Shown: positions 9,509 through 18,027 of the stretch, one piece after another
How positions within the stretch are numbered: position 1 is the first letter of the stretch
Layout: every line of letters starts with the position of its first letter
DNA from: Sphingomonas sp. C3-2
GTDB taxonomy: Bacteria > Pseudomonadota > Alphaproteobacteria > Sphingomonadales > Sphingomonadaceae
Length of the DNA: 64,000 nucleotides
Direction of reading: 5' to 3'
Assembly (NCBI RefSeq): GCF_033025475.1
Contig: NZ_CP130322.1
Coordinates: 1-64,000 of the forward strand
The notes under the pieces: generated by a model
What the model was told of the DNA's origin: nothing
The model's input: the letters and a program-made list of their open reading frames with translations, nothing else
Database searches by the model: none
Position numbers and translations under genes: made by a program

Positions 9509-10075
9509 TCATTTGTTTGCGTGAAACCAATCTATGAACCGTTTGCTCAGGTCAGTTACATCTTCGCGTAGTTGGATTGCTGCCTTGTAAGCCGTGGTAC
9601 GCTCAAGGCTGAACTGACCACGTTGATAGACGACCTTTGTGAAGTGCCTAAAAGGATCGAGGTCGCCTTCTCGTGTAGCTGGTCCACGACCAACGCCAGC
9701 AGCATAATCATCAAAGTGTTCAATCATATCGCGCAATGCCTTGAGGCCATTGTGACCGTTTATTTGAAAAGTGTTATCAAACTTGGCCACGGCATGATCA
9801 GTAGCACTTTCTACTGGGCTAAGTTTCCTCAGCGTTCTAACGGTGGTGCGATACAGCCAGAGACGGATGATGAAGTTTTCCCAGTGATACTCCACCTCAA
9901 ATCCGCGAGCCATTTCGTCTGCTGTGTCTGCGATCTGATCCAGCTCGCGCCATGAAAGAACGAGCATGTTCCATGCGTGGGTATGGCGTGGTTTGTAATA
10001 GTCCCAAATGACGCCTTGCTCTTGAACGGAACGCATTCGCAAATCCTCGACCGTGATCTCAAACCACATTTTCAC
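9509..10075 (-). CDS. Element cargo: 188-aa helical protein with HEPN-like R-x4-H motif
   Basis: I do not recognise this protein as a named family. It looks all-helical, with aromatic-rich N-terminal helices (WDYYKPRHTHAWNML; WENFIIRLWLYRTTVRTL) and the motif L-R115-D-M-I-E-H120-F-D-D-Y in the C-terminal half. R-x4-6-H is the catalytic signature of HEPN RNases, often found in toxin and phage-defence proteins, so a HEPN-like RNase is a reasonable guess but not shown. Codon use is AT-richer than all neighbours, consistent with transfer. The start is GTG at 10075 or ATG at 10069; neither has a good ribosome-binding site. The stop of the truncated radical SAM fragment is only 3 bases upstream, so translation is probably coupled to it. 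Confidence 0.7.
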   Translation of the reverse strand: MKMWFEITVEDLRMRSVQEQGVIWDYYKPRHTHAWNMLVLSWRELDQIADTADEMARGFEVEYHWENFIIRLWLYRTTVRTLRKLSPVESATDHAVAKFDNTFQINGHNGLKALRDMIEHFDDYAAGVGRGPATREGDLDPFRHFTKVVYQRGQFSLERTTAYKAAIQLREDVTDLSKRFIDWFHANK

Positions 10076-10078
10076 TTG

Positions 10079-10411
10079 CTAGAAACGGCTTGCAATCCCA
10101 GATTTTCGGCGCCTTTGCGGGTTTACACATCTGTTACTGGGATGCTCGCACCCGCGATAGGGATTGATCGAACGGTCGAAGAAAATATCGGGTGAGTAGT
10201 TGCGTGTGATGATCGTGCGTGGATGCTCGATGGTCACTGTCGTCCGCGCTGGGGGCGTCTCGCCGTCGATCTGCGCCTGCTCATCGCGCCAGTCGCCGTC
10301 CAGCTCGCGTCCGGGAAGGTTGAAGCGGTCGCTCAGCCGGTTGAGCGTAGCGCCGCGGGCAGGGCGACGTCGGGCATCCATCCGAAGATGGTGCCCGACA
10401 TTGTGGAACAT
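10079..10411 (-). pseudogene. Truncated host 5' half of the radical SAM gene
   Basis: The original N-terminal part of the PA0069-family gene, GC-rich like its neighbours. It aligns residue by residue with the restored copy (GRELDGDWRDEQAQIDGE here against QEVDGDWVDERELVDGE there; TRNYSPDI against TRNNSPDI; SINPYRGCEH against SINPFSGCEH). After Cys-Glu-His (bases 10142-10150) it runs into element sequence and adds about 23 foreign residues before TAG at 10079-10081. It lacks the second and third cluster cysteines and cannot be active. It starts 28 bases after the lytic transglycosylase stop, in the same operon, so it should still be transcribed and carry transcription into the cargo gene. The likelier start is ATG 10381. 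Confidence 0.85.
10142..10147 (-). repeat. Direct repeat copy 2 at host/element junction
   Basis: GAGCAT on the minus strand, the last six bases of the host 5' fragment that still match a radical SAM gene (Cys-Glu-His). Immediately after it the reading frame turns into unrelated, AT-richer sequence (CCCAGTAACAG...). Confidence 0.65.
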
Positions 10412-10439
10412 ATCAAGAACAAATGTGTGAGGCGCGCGC

Positions 10440-12197
10440 TCAGTCTGCGGTCAGTGCCCGGGTCCGCGGGTCGATGCGAACGGCGGTTGCGCCGCGCAGC
10501 CCCGGGAAGCGCGGCCACATGCCCTGCGCCAGCGCCGCCAGGCTCGACGACGGATCACCGGCATTGCGCTGGTACATCCAATAGTTGCGCAGGACGATGG
10601 TCACATATCCGCGCGTTTCCCAATAGGGCAGCGATTCGATGTAGAGCAGCGGATCGCCGCCATCGATGTTGCGGGCGTTCCAGTCGCGCACGGGCGCGGG
10701 GCCGGCATTATAGGCCGCGATCACCTTGGGCAGCAGCCCCTGCGTTCCCTGGAAATCGCGCAGATATTCCATGTAGCGCTGGCCGAATTCCATGTTGGTG
10801 GAAGGATTGGTCAGCGCCTCGCGCGACGGATCACCGCCCCGATCCCGCGCCATATGGCGCGCGGCGGCCGGCATCACCTGCATCAAACCGTAAGCCCCAG
10901 CCGGGCTCACCACGTCGCGGCGGAAGTTCGATTCCTGCAGTGCGTGCGCGAACACCAGCGACTTGTCGACGCGCCAGCCGCCATCGGGCACCCAGTCGGG
11001 CGCGGGGTAGCGCGCATTGGCCGATGGATTGGCGCCGGATGGGCCGTTGTGCGAAAGCCAGATCTGCGTTTCGGGCAGGTTCAGCCGCGCGGCGAGCGAT
11101 ACCATCGCGGCATGATCGCCGCGCCCGCCGATCCGCGCCTGATGGCGCAGCGTTTCATCCGCCAGCCGATATTCGCCAATCTCGTTGAAGGCGATCGCCG
11201 CCCGCACATTATTGAGCTTGGACAGGCGCTTCCAGTCGGCCGAAAGCATGTCCGGCCCGGTGTCGTTCCTGGGCGCGAGGCCGAGCGCCTGCGCCGCGAG
11301 CAGGCCATAAAAGGTTTCGTCCATGCGCGCGGCGATGCGCAGCCGTTCCTGCACGCGCGCCGGTTGCCCGCCGGCCATGTCGGCACGCGCGGCCCAGAAA
11401 TGGCCGGCGGCGCGAAATTCGCTGTCATCCCCACGCGCGGCGACCGCCTGGAACGCGGTGCTGGCTTCGCGGAAATCGCGGTCGCGCCAGGCGGCAAGCC
11501 CGATCACCCATTCGGCATGGGTGGCCCAGACGCCGGGGCCGCGCCGGGCTTTTCCAGCCAGCTGGCGCGCGGCCGCATCATTCCCGGTGAGATAATAAGA
11601 CCAGGCCACGCGCTGCTGCCATTCGGTAAGCGCCTCGGGGGTCAGCTGGCCTTCGACTTCGGAGATCAATTTCTCGGCGCTCGCCGGATCGTCGATCTTG
11701 ATGAGCGGCAGAATCTTGGCGCTCAGCGCGTCGGCAATCGGATCGCCCTTGGTCGCCGAAGCGCGCGCACGCACGGGCTTGCCGCCGAGCCACACCATCT
11801 TCTGCGTCTCGGGGATGGAGGGCAGGGAGGTGCCCCCGCGCGTCGTCGCCAGGCGGGTAAGCTGCGCGGCGCGGGGCATGTCGGGTGCCGCGTTGATCAG
11901 CGATACCAGCGGATCAAGCTCCACCTTGGGTGAGCCCTTGGCCAGGAACAGCTCGGCCCGGGCATAGGGGGCCAGCAGATCGTCCTTCAGCGCGTCGATC
12001 CGCATGGCGGCATCGGCCCATTGCTGGGTACGAATCGCCGCAAAGATCGCGCGATATTCCTCGCGCTCCGAAGCCGAGAGCTGGCGCGGCAAATCTTCGC
12101 GATCCGATTTTTTGACACTGGCCAGCGTTTCGTTCGCGATCACCGGCTGCGCGACGATCGCGAGCATCGCGCCCGCCAGGAAAAACTTAAGCTTCAA
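10440..12197 (-). CDS. slt: Soluble lytic murein transglycosylase (Slt70-like)
   Basis: Periplasmic enzyme that cleaves the MurNAc-GlcNAc bond of peptidoglycan, forming 1,6-anhydroMurNAc. The 585-residue protein has a signal peptide ([21 protein letters not shown]), a long superhelical alpha domain (about 30-400) and a C-terminal SLT domain. The catalytic glutamate is E422 in ALQESNFRRD, followed by SPAGAYGLMQVMPAAA and AYNAGPAPVRDWN. The start is TTG at 12197 and overlaps the stop of the upstream glycosylase gene (TTGA), so coupling is likely. It is the middle gene of a three-gene operon ending in the disrupted radical SAM gene. Confidence 0.94.
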   Translation of the reverse strand: MKLKFFLAGAMLAIVAQPVIANETLASVKKSDREDLPRQLSASEREEYRAIFAAIRTQQWADAAMRIDALKDDLLAPYARAELFLAKGSPKVELDPLVSLINAAPDMPRAAQLTRLATTRGGTSLPSIPETQKMVWLGGKPVRARASATKGDPIADALSAKILPLIKIDDPASAEKLISEVEGQLTPEALTEWQQRVAWSYYLTGNDAAARQLAGKARRGPGVWATHAEWVIGLAAWRDRDFREASTAFQAVAARGDDSEFRAAGHFWAARADMAGGQPARVQERLRIAARMDETFYGLLAAQALGLAPRNDTGPDMLSADWKRLSKLNNVRAAIAFNEIGEYRLADETLRHQARIGGRGDHAAMVSLAARLNLPETQIWLSHNGPSGANPSANARYPAPDWVPDGGWRVDKSLVFAHALQESNFRRDVVSPAGAYGLMQVMPAAARHMARDRGGDPSREALTNPSTNMEFGQRYMEYLRDFQGTQGLLPKVIAAYNAGPAPVRDWNARNIDGGDPLLYIESLPYWETRGYVTIVLRNYWMYQRNAGDPSSSLAALAQGMWPRFPGLRGATAVRIDPRTRALTAD

Positions 12198-12934
12198 TGT
12201 TCCAGTCCCTTGGTCAACAATCTCAGATCCTTCCAGGCATCGGCCTTGCGCGCCGGGTTCTGGATCAGGAAGCGCGGCGCGAACGTCGCAACCGCTTCGA
12301 TTTCAACCCCATTGTCGTTGATGATGTGCGTTTGCCCGCGTGCGGCGGGAAGGTCCATGCCCAGCACCGCCTGGCACGTCGCCTGCCCCATGAGCAAAAG
12401 CCGGCGCGGGTGAACCAGCGCGGCATGGCGGCGGGCCAATCGGCCCAGCGCCTTGTGGTGTGCCGGATCGATCCGGCCACCGGCGGGCCGCGCCAGCGCG
12501 ATCGATCCCAGATAGGCGGTTCCGCGATCCTGCCCCACGGCGGCCAGCATGCGATCCAGCAATTGCCCCGTTTCGTCGGAGAGCAGGCGTTCCGCCTCGG
12601 CGTCGGCCGCTTCGGGCATATCGACAAGGATCATCACCGTTGCACCCGCGGTGCCTTCCGGCAGCACGCGGCGGTCAACAGGCGAATCGTCGGGCAGCGC
12701 GCCGTGGCTTGCCAGCCAGTTCCGAAATGCTTCGATCGTCTCTGGCATGGCGGTTCTGGCCGCAGGCACCTGCGGCGCGGGAACTGCCGCTACGGCACGC
12801 GCGACCGGCCGGCTGCGTTCCGCCAGCCAGTTCCTTGGCACCTCGTCGATCATCACGTCGACACCGGCTTCCTGCCACCAGTCAAGTACGCTCAACGCAC
12901 TCGCCGTATTCATGATCTCAGCCCCCGCTTCCAT
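12194..12934 (-). CDS. Uracil-DNA glycosylase superfamily protein, degenerate
   Basis: Related to family 4 uracil-DNA glycosylases, which remove uracil from DNA. The fold is suggested by [11 protein letters not shown] (motif A position), [17 protein letters not shown] (matching the usual TNVVKWRPPGNR region), [18 protein letters not shown] and the C-terminal HP/NP-type loop [13 protein letters not shown]. The four cysteines that bind a 4Fe-4S cluster in family 4 are missing (only one Cys is visible), and the GExPG motif has become DMPEA. It may therefore have a changed or lost activity. I chose ATG 12934, giving 246 residues; the open frame continues to 13039 without family-like sequence. It is the first gene of the slt operon, divergent from the ETF-QO gene. 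Confidence 0.75.
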   Translation of the reverse strand: MEAGAEIMNTASALSVLDWWQEAGVDVMIDEVPRNWLAERSRPVARAVAAVPAPQVPAARTAMPETIEAFRNWLASHGALPDDSPVDRRVLPEGTAGATVMILVDMPEAADAEAERLLSDETGQLLDRMLAAVGQDRGTAYLGSIALARPAGGRIDPAHHKALGRLARRHAALVHPRRLLLMGQATCQAVLGMDLPAARGQTHIINDNGVEIEAVATFAPRFLIQNPARKADAWKDLRLLTKGLEH

Positions 12935-13052
12935 CAAAACACTAGAGTCAGAGGTTGACGGCGGGGTCAATCTAATTGCACGGGCTATTGTGACAAAGCG
13001 TTGTACGGGTGCGATGACAGGATGCATGGCGCCCTGCATGGAGGGAAGCGGA
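12935..13052. promoter_or_regulatory. Divergent promoter region, glycosylase operon / ETF-QO
   Basis: 118 bases between divergent starts. On the minus strand TTGACC and CTCTAG are 17 bases apart and end about 7 bases before the ATG at 12934, a weak sigma70-like match that would give an almost leaderless transcript. On the plus strand GAGGGAAGCGGA just before 13053 is the ribosome-binding site for ETF-QO. No repressor site is obvious. Confidence 0.3.
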
Positions 13053-14705
13053 ATGAGTGAACGGGAATCGATGCCCTATGACGTCGTGATTGTCGGCGCG
13101 GGGCCTGCTGGCCTCGCAGCGGCGATCCGGCTGAAACAGCTGGCAAATGAGCAGGGCAGCGAACTCTCTGTCTGCGTGCTCGAAAAGGGCTCGGAAGTGG
13201 GCGCGCACATCCTGTCCGGTGCGGTCGTCGACCCCAAGGCGCTTGATGAGCTGCTGCCCGAATGGCGCACCATGGGCTGCCCGATGGCCGAAGTGCCGGT
13301 GACGGAAAACCATCACTGGGTGCTCACCGAGAACAAGAAATATGAAATGCCGCACATCATGATGCCGCCTTTCATGAACAACAAGGGCACCTATACCGGT
13401 TCGCTCGGCAATCTTTGCCGCTGGCTCGCCGAACAGGCCGAAGGGCTCGGCGTTGAAATCTTTCCGGGCTTCGCTGCGGCTGAAATCCTGTTCAACGAGG
13501 ATGGCTCGGTAAAGGGCGTCGCCACCGGCGATATGGGCATTGCGCGCGATGGTTCGCGCAAGCCCGATTATCAGCCCGGCCTTGAACTCCACGCAAAATA
13601 CACCTTCTTCGCCGAAGGCGTGCGCGGTCACCTGACCAAGGAGCTGAAGCGGATCTACGATCTGGAGGCGGATTGCCAGCCGCAGGTCTACGGCATCGGC
13701 CTCAAGGAACTGTGGGATATCGATCCCGCCAAGCACGTCCCCGGCCGCGTCATTCACAGCCAGGGCTGGCCGCTTGACGATGCATGGGGCGGCGGCTTCC
13801 TCTATCATCAGGCGAACGGCCAGGTCGCGCTCGGTTTCGTTGTCGCGCTCAGCTACAAGAACCCGCATATGTCGCCCTTCATGGAATTCCAGCGTTGGAA
13901 GACGCATCCGGAAATCCGCAAGATTTTGGAAGGCGGCAAGCGCGTGTCCTATGGCGCGCGTGCGATCAACGAGGGTGGCTGGCAGTCGGTGCCCAAGCTC
14001 ACCTTCCCGGGTGGCGCGCTGATCGGCTGTTCGGCCGGTTTCGTGAACGTGCCGCGCATCAAGGGCAGCCATACCGCGATGAAGTCGGGCATGCTCGCCG
14101 CCGAAGCCGCTTTCGAGGCGATCGCAGGCGGCCGTGAGGCCGACGAGATCACCGCATATCCCGATGCGCTCAACAGCAGCTGGGTAGCCAAGGAACTCAA
14201 GAAGGTCCGCAACGTCGAGCCCGCCGTCGCCAAGTTCGGCGGCACCTTTGGCACGATCATCGCCGGCGCCGACATGTGGATGCGCCAACTCGGCCTCGGC
14301 CTGCCGTTCACCTTCGGCCACAAGCCCGATCACAGCAAGCTGTGGCGTGCGGACCAGTGCCAGAAGATCGACTATCCCAAGCCCGATGGCGTCATCAGCT
14401 TCGATCGCCTCTCGTCGGTGTTCCTCTCGAACACCAACCATGAGGAAGATCAGCCCTGCCACCTGACGCTCAAGGATCCCGACGTTCCGATCAACTACAA
14501 TCTGCCCGTGTTCGACGAACCCGCGCAGCGTTACTGCCCGGCGGGCGTGTACGAAGTCGTTGGTCAGGACGAAGGAAATCCGCGGTTCCAGATCAACGCG
14601 CAGAACTGCGTCCACTGCAAGACGTGCGACATCAAGGATCCCTCCCAGAACATCAACTGGGTGGTTCCCGAAGGTGGCGGGGGGCCGAACTATCCCAATA
14701 TGTAA
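13053..14705 (+). CDS. Electron transfer flavoprotein-ubiquinone oxidoreductase
   Basis: Inner-membrane-associated ETF-QO passes electrons from acyl-CoA and amino-acid dehydrogenases, via ETF, to ubiquinone. The 550-residue protein has the FAD Rossmann motif [17 protein letters not shown] (about residues 11-27) and the C-terminal 4Fe-4S ligands in [10 protein letters not shown] plus [17 protein letters not shown]. Length matches the family. ATG 13053 has a GGAAG-type ribosome-binding site; an upstream extension of the open frame is not family-like. It probably works with the acyl-CoA pathway genes typical of sphingomonads, though ETF itself is not in this window. Confidence 0.96.
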   Translation: MSERESMPYDVVIVGAGPAGLAAAIRLKQLANEQGSELSVCVLEKGSEVGAHILSGAVVDPKALDELLPEWRTMGCPMAEVPVTENHHWVLTENKKYEMPHIMMPPFMNNKGTYTGSLGNLCRWLAEQAEGLGVEIFPGFAAAEILFNEDGSVKGVATGDMGIARDGSRKPDYQPGLELHAKYTFFAEGVRGHLTKELKRIYDLEADCQPQVYGIGLKELWDIDPAKHVPGRVIHSQGWPLDDAWGGGFLYHQANGQVALGFVVALSYKNPHMSPFMEFQRWKTHPEIRKILEGGKRVSYGARAINEGGWQSVPKLTFPGGALIGCSAGFVNVPRIKGSHTAMKSGMLAAEAAFEAIAGGREADEITAYPDALNSSWVAKELKKVRNVEPAVAKFGGTFGTIIAGADMWMRQLGLGLPFTFGHKPDHSKLWRADQCQKIDYPKPDGVISFDRLSSVFLSNTNHEEDQPCHLTLKDPDVPINYNLPVFDEPAQRYCPAGVYEVVGQDEGNPRFQINAQNCVHCKTCDIKDPSQNINWVVPEGGGGPNYPNM

Positions 14706-14709
14706 TCGC

Positions 14710-16353
14710 CTGACGGCAGCGGCGCTTTTTGCCGCGCTGGCACTTCCCCTCCCGGCATCGGCCAATCGGCCCGATGCCGTGGAGATGGCGGAATATGTAC
14801 GGGCGCGTCTGGCGGATTCCGCCGGGCGCCCCGATCTGGCGGTTGCCAGCTATTCGGTTTTGCTTGCCGATAATGCAGGCGATCCGGCGATGGCGCTGCG
14901 CGCCTATCGCGGCGGCATCGGGGCGGGAGACATGGTGCTCGCCGTTCGGGCCGCGCACGCGCTCGATCAGGCCCAGCAACTGCCGCCCGATGGCCTTGTG
15001 CTGCTCTATGCCGATGCCCTTTCCCGGCAGGATTGGGCGGGTCTTGATGCGACGATCACGCGCATCGAAGGGCAGAATAATTTCTCGTTTCTCGCGCCCA
15101 TCCTGCGCGCCTGGGCCGAATTCGGGCAATCCGGAAACGGCTCCGCCATTTTGGATCGTCCCACGCAAAGCGCGCTCACCGGTGTCTATGCGGGTGAACA
15201 GCGCGCGCTGATGCTTCTCGCCGAAGGCCGCGCAGACGAAGGCTATTCCACGCTACTCGCACTGAATTCGGGCGCCACGGGCATTGCCGGCAATGTCATT
15301 CGGATCGGCTCAGCGGGGCGGTTGAGCGCGCTGCGCCGGCGCGATCTCGCCAATGCGCTGCTCGTTTCGAACGATGCGTCGATCCGCGCGGTGGCGGCGC
15401 TCGTTGCCAAGGGGCGCAAGGTGCCCGGCGCCATCGATAGCGCACAAAAGGGCGCGGCGACCCTGCTTGCGCGGCTCGCCAGCGATATCGGTCGGCAACA
15501 GCCCACGCCCGTTGCGCTGGCGCTGGCGCGTTCGGCGCTGCTCCTTGATCCGCAAAATGACGGCATCCGGCTTCTCACCGGCGCCATGATGGCCGCGCAG
15601 GGCAATCCCGAAGGCGGGATCATGCTGCTTGCGACCATCAACAAAAAAGGGCCCTGGGCGGCCGACGCGCTCGATGGTCGCGCGCGGCTTCTCGTCGATG
15701 CCGATCGTCCCGCCGACGCGCTCGCAATTGCGCAGGGGCTGGCGCAATCGCCCAATGCCCGGGCACAGGATTTCATCCGGCTCGGTGAGATCTACATGGC
15801 GATGAAGCGCCCGTTGGACGCCGTTAGTGTCTATGACCGCGCCATCGCGCTTGCCGAACGCGACGAAGGCGGGGCGCCCTGGTCGTACTGGCTGTTCAAG
15901 GGCAGCGCGCAGCATGATGCGGGGCAGTGGCCGGCGGCCCGCGATGCGCTTGCCAAGGCGGTAGCACTGGCCCCCGATCAGGCGATCGCCTTGAACTATC
16001 TCGGCTATTCGCAGCTCGAACGCCGCGAAAATCTCGATGAGGCCGAACGGCTCATACGCAAGGCCAGTGAGCTGCGCCCTAAGGACAGCGCTATCACCGA
16101 TTCGCTGGGCTGGACCTATTTCGTGCGCGGCAAGGTGCCCGAAGCGATCATCACGCTTGAGCGCGCCGTGCGCGATGAACCGGGTGAGCCGACGATCAAC
16201 GAGCATCTGGGCGATGCCTATTGGACAGCGGGGCGCCGGATCGAGGCGCGTTATGCCTGGAATGCCGCGCTCATCCATGCCGATGAAAAGGCGGCGGTGC
16301 GGCTTCGTGCCAAGATCGATTTCGGCCTCACCCCGGAAACCATTTCGCCCTGA
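14710..16353 (+). CDS. Secreted tetratricopeptide-repeat protein
   Basis: A protein of about 547 residues with a hydrophobic signal-like start (LTAAALFAALALPLPASA) and then several TPR motifs, best seen near the C-terminus (LNYLGYSQLERRENLDEAER; DSLGWTYFVRGKVPEAI; HLGDAYWTAGRRIEARYAW). TPR proteins of this type act as periplasmic scaffolds; the partner is unknown. The start is uncertain: no ATG, GTG or TTG lies just before the signal-like segment. CTG at 14710 would include it. GTG 14779 or ATG 14785 would drop it, and TTG 14560 would overlap ETF-QO by 146 bases. The gene follows the ETF-QO stop directly and ends 4 bases before ispE, so an operon is likely. Confidence 0.82.
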   Translation: MTAAALFAALALPLPASANRPDAVEMAEYVRARLADSAGRPDLAVASYSVLLADNAGDPAMALRAYRGGIGAGDMVLAVRAAHALDQAQQLPPDGLVLLYADALSRQDWAGLDATITRIEGQNNFSFLAPILRAWAEFGQSGNGSAILDRPTQSALTGVYAGEQRALMLLAEGRADEGYSTLLALNSGATGIAGNVIRIGSAGRLSALRRRDLANALLVSNDASIRAVAALVAKGRKVPGAIDSAQKGAATLLARLASDIGRQQPTPVALALARSALLLDPQNDGIRLLTGAMMAAQGNPEGGIMLLATINKKGPWAADALDGRARLLVDADRPADALAIAQGLAQSPNARAQDFIRLGEIYMAMKRPLDAVSVYDRAIALAERDEGGAPWSYWLFKGSAQHDAGQWPAARDALAKAVALAPDQAIALNYLGYSQLERRENLDEAERLIRKASELRPKDSAITDSLGWTYFVRGKVPEAIITLERAVRDEPGEPTINEHLGDAYWTAGRRIEARYAWNAALIHADEKAAVRLRAKIDFGLTPETISP

Positions 16354-16357
16354 CGCC

Positions 16358-17200
16358 ATGCCGATGCTTGAAGAAACCGCCTGGGCCAAGATCAATCTGG
16401 CGCTTCACGTCCGTGCCCGCGGCGCGGATGGCTATCACCGGATCGAAAGCCTGTTCGTCTTCGCCCGCAATGGGGACAGGCTGCGCGCGGAGGAAGCGGA
16501 CACACTCTCGCTCGAGATTTCGGGCGAATTTGCTCCGATGTTGGCGGACGAGGGCGACAATCTGGTGCTGCGCGCCGCGCGGGAAATGCAGGCCCGGTTC
16601 GGCATTGCGCGCGGCGCGCGGATCTGGCTCGAAAAGAACGTGCCCGTCGCGGCGGGGCTGGGCGGGGGCTCGGCGGACGCCGCCGCCGCCATGCGTCTGC
16701 TCGCGCGGCTCTGGGGTGTCGACGGAAACGATTCGGCGATGATGCAGATTGCCGCCGGGCTCGGCGCCGATGTGCCCGCCTGCCTCGCAAGCCGCACGCT
16801 GCGTGGTGAGGGGCGGGGGGACGAACTCGATTTCATCGACGGAACGGCGCTTTCCGGGCGCCCGATCCTGCTCGTGAACCCACGCATTCCGCTGGCAACC
16901 GGCCCTGTTTTCAAGGGCTGGGATCAGGTCGATCGCGGTCCGCTTGCGCATGGCGATCCGCTCGCCGCCGCACGGGCCGGGCGCAACGATCTTGAGCCAC
17001 CCGCCTTCGCGCTGGTCCCGCAAATTCGCGAGCTGGTCGAGGCACTTGGAACGCTTCCCGGCGTCACGCTCGCGCGCATGTCGGGCTCTGGCGCCAGCTG
17101 CTTTGCGCTGTTCGAGGATGTAAACGCGATGGCACAAGGCACCTCCGCGCTCCGTGCCCGCTGGCCTGGCTATTGGTACTGCGCAAGCGCGCTTCGATAG
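16358..17200 (+). CDS. ispE: 4-diphosphocytidyl-2-C-methyl-D-erythritol kinase
   Basis: GHMP kinase of the non-mevalonate (MEP) isoprenoid pathway; it phosphorylates the 2-hydroxyl of CDP-methylerythritol. The 280-residue protein has the N-terminal AKINLALHV motif, the ATP loop PVAAGLGGGSADAAA (about residues 95-110) and the C-terminal MSGSGASCFALF. Length is normal. The ATG at 16358 is chosen because MLEETAWAKINL matches family starts. It follows the TPR gene by 4 bases. Confidence 0.96.
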   Translation: MPMLEETAWAKINLALHVRARGADGYHRIESLFVFARNGDRLRAEEADTLSLEISGEFAPMLADEGDNLVLRAAREMQARFGIARGARIWLEKNVPVAAGLGGGSADAAAAMRLLARLWGVDGNDSAMMQIAAGLGADVPACLASRTLRGEGRGDELDFIDGTALSGRPILLVNPRIPLATGPVFKGWDQVDRGPLAHGDPLAAARAGRNDLEPPAFALVPQIRELVEALGTLPGVTLARMSGSGASCFALFEDVNAMAQGTSALRARWPGYWYCASALR

Positions 17201-17253
17201 GCCGCGCGCCCCAGCGGATGGCCAATTCGGGGCCAAGCGCGTAAAGAGCAGAT

Positions 17254-17997
17254 ATGTTGCCGCTTCATCTTCCCGGTCGCGCAGAATCGGGCATTCTCAT
17301 CATCGTCGATCACGCCTCGAACCATGTTCCCGAAGATATTGATCTCGGCGTATCGGATAGCATCTTGAGCGATCACATGGCCGTCGATATCGGCACATGG
17401 GATCTGTGCCATGACATTGCCGAGCGTTTGGCTGCCCCCGCGGTGCTCGCCACCGTGTCGCGCCTCGTGATCGATCTCAACCGCGAAAAACATGCGCCGG
17501 GGCTGATCCCCACGCAGAGCGACGGCCACGCCATCCCCGGCAATGCCACGCTGGGTGAGGACGCCCGCACCGGTCGTATCGCGCGCTTCTGGGATCCCTA
17601 TCACGGCGAGGTGAAGAAACTGATCGCGCAGTACCGGCCCGAAATGCTGGTCTCGCTGCACAGCTTCACCCCGGCGCTCAAAAGCGATCCCGATCAGGCC
17701 CGCCCGTGGCAGATCGGCGTCCTCTATAATGAGGATGACCGCGCCGCGCGCCAAGCGATCCCCATGTTCAGCGCCGCGGGCGCCGAAACCGGCGACAATC
17801 TGCCCTATTCGGGCAAGGTGTTGAACGCGACGATGAACCTCCACGGCGAGGATGGCGGCATCGCCTATCTCGGGCTCGAGGTGCGGCAGGATCTCATCTC
17901 CACGCCAACGGGTGTCGCGAAATGGGGAGAGATCATCGCCCCCGTCATCGCCGAAACCCGGCTGAGGCTTGCGCGCCAGGCCGGTTTGCCGACATAA
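17254..17997 (+). CDS. N-formylglutamate amidohydrolase family protein
   Basis: Zn-dependent hydrolase of the HutG/PF05013 family. HutG hydrolyses N-formyl-L-glutamate at the end of one histidine pathway, but many family members are of unknown use. The 247-residue protein has the conserved IIVDHASNHVPEDI segment (about residues 12-25), DIGTWD, SRLVIDLNR, the HSFTP motif and GLEVRQDLI near the end. No other histidine-degradation genes are visible nearby, so the substrate is open. It is followed 30 bases later by ilvD. Confidence 0.88.
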   Translation: MLPLHLPGRAESGILIIVDHASNHVPEDIDLGVSDSILSDHMAVDIGTWDLCHDIAERLAAPAVLATVSRLVIDLNREKHAPGLIPTQSDGHAIPGNATLGEDARTGRIARFWDPYHGEVKKLIAQYRPEMLVSLHSFTPALKSDPDQARPWQIGVLYNEDDRAARQAIPMFSAAGAETGDNLPYSGKVLNATMNLHGEDGGIAYLGLEVRQDLISTPTGVAKWGEIIAPVIAETRLRLARQAGLPT

Positions 17998-18027
17998 TCG
18001 CGACCGGGGGAGAAGGCGTGGTGAGAC

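Larger units (their letters stand above)
9034..10147 (-). mobile_element. Small self-restoring insertion in the radical SAM gene
   Basis: A 1,108-bp segment of visibly lower GC interrupts the host radical SAM gene exactly at the Cys-Glu-His codons of its cluster motif. Both junctions carry GAGCAT on the minus strand (plus-strand ATGCTC at 9034-9039 and 10142-10147), within a 9-base near repeat TGYGAGCAT. Deleting the DNA between the repeats would fuse the original 5' half in frame to the 3' half and regenerate GCEHGCIYCFARP. The insert contains, in gene order, a 188-aa cargo ORF, a structured noncoding region, a 19-nt copy of the target, and a replacement 5' half of the target gene. No recombinase is encoded, so mobility in trans or an atypical mechanism is implied. 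SXT in prfC is a known precedent for an element that supplies a new gene end. Confidence 0.75.

Noticed and set aside
9509-10075. Cargo protein as a recombinase or transposase
   Set aside because: No tyrosine or serine recombinase motif, no DDE residues and no HUH motif are visible.
9034-10147. Simple allelic exchange by homologous recombination as the source of the insert
   Set aside because: It could explain the left junction, where gene homology exists, but not the right junction, where only 6 to 9 bases match before unrelated sequence. It is not fully excluded.
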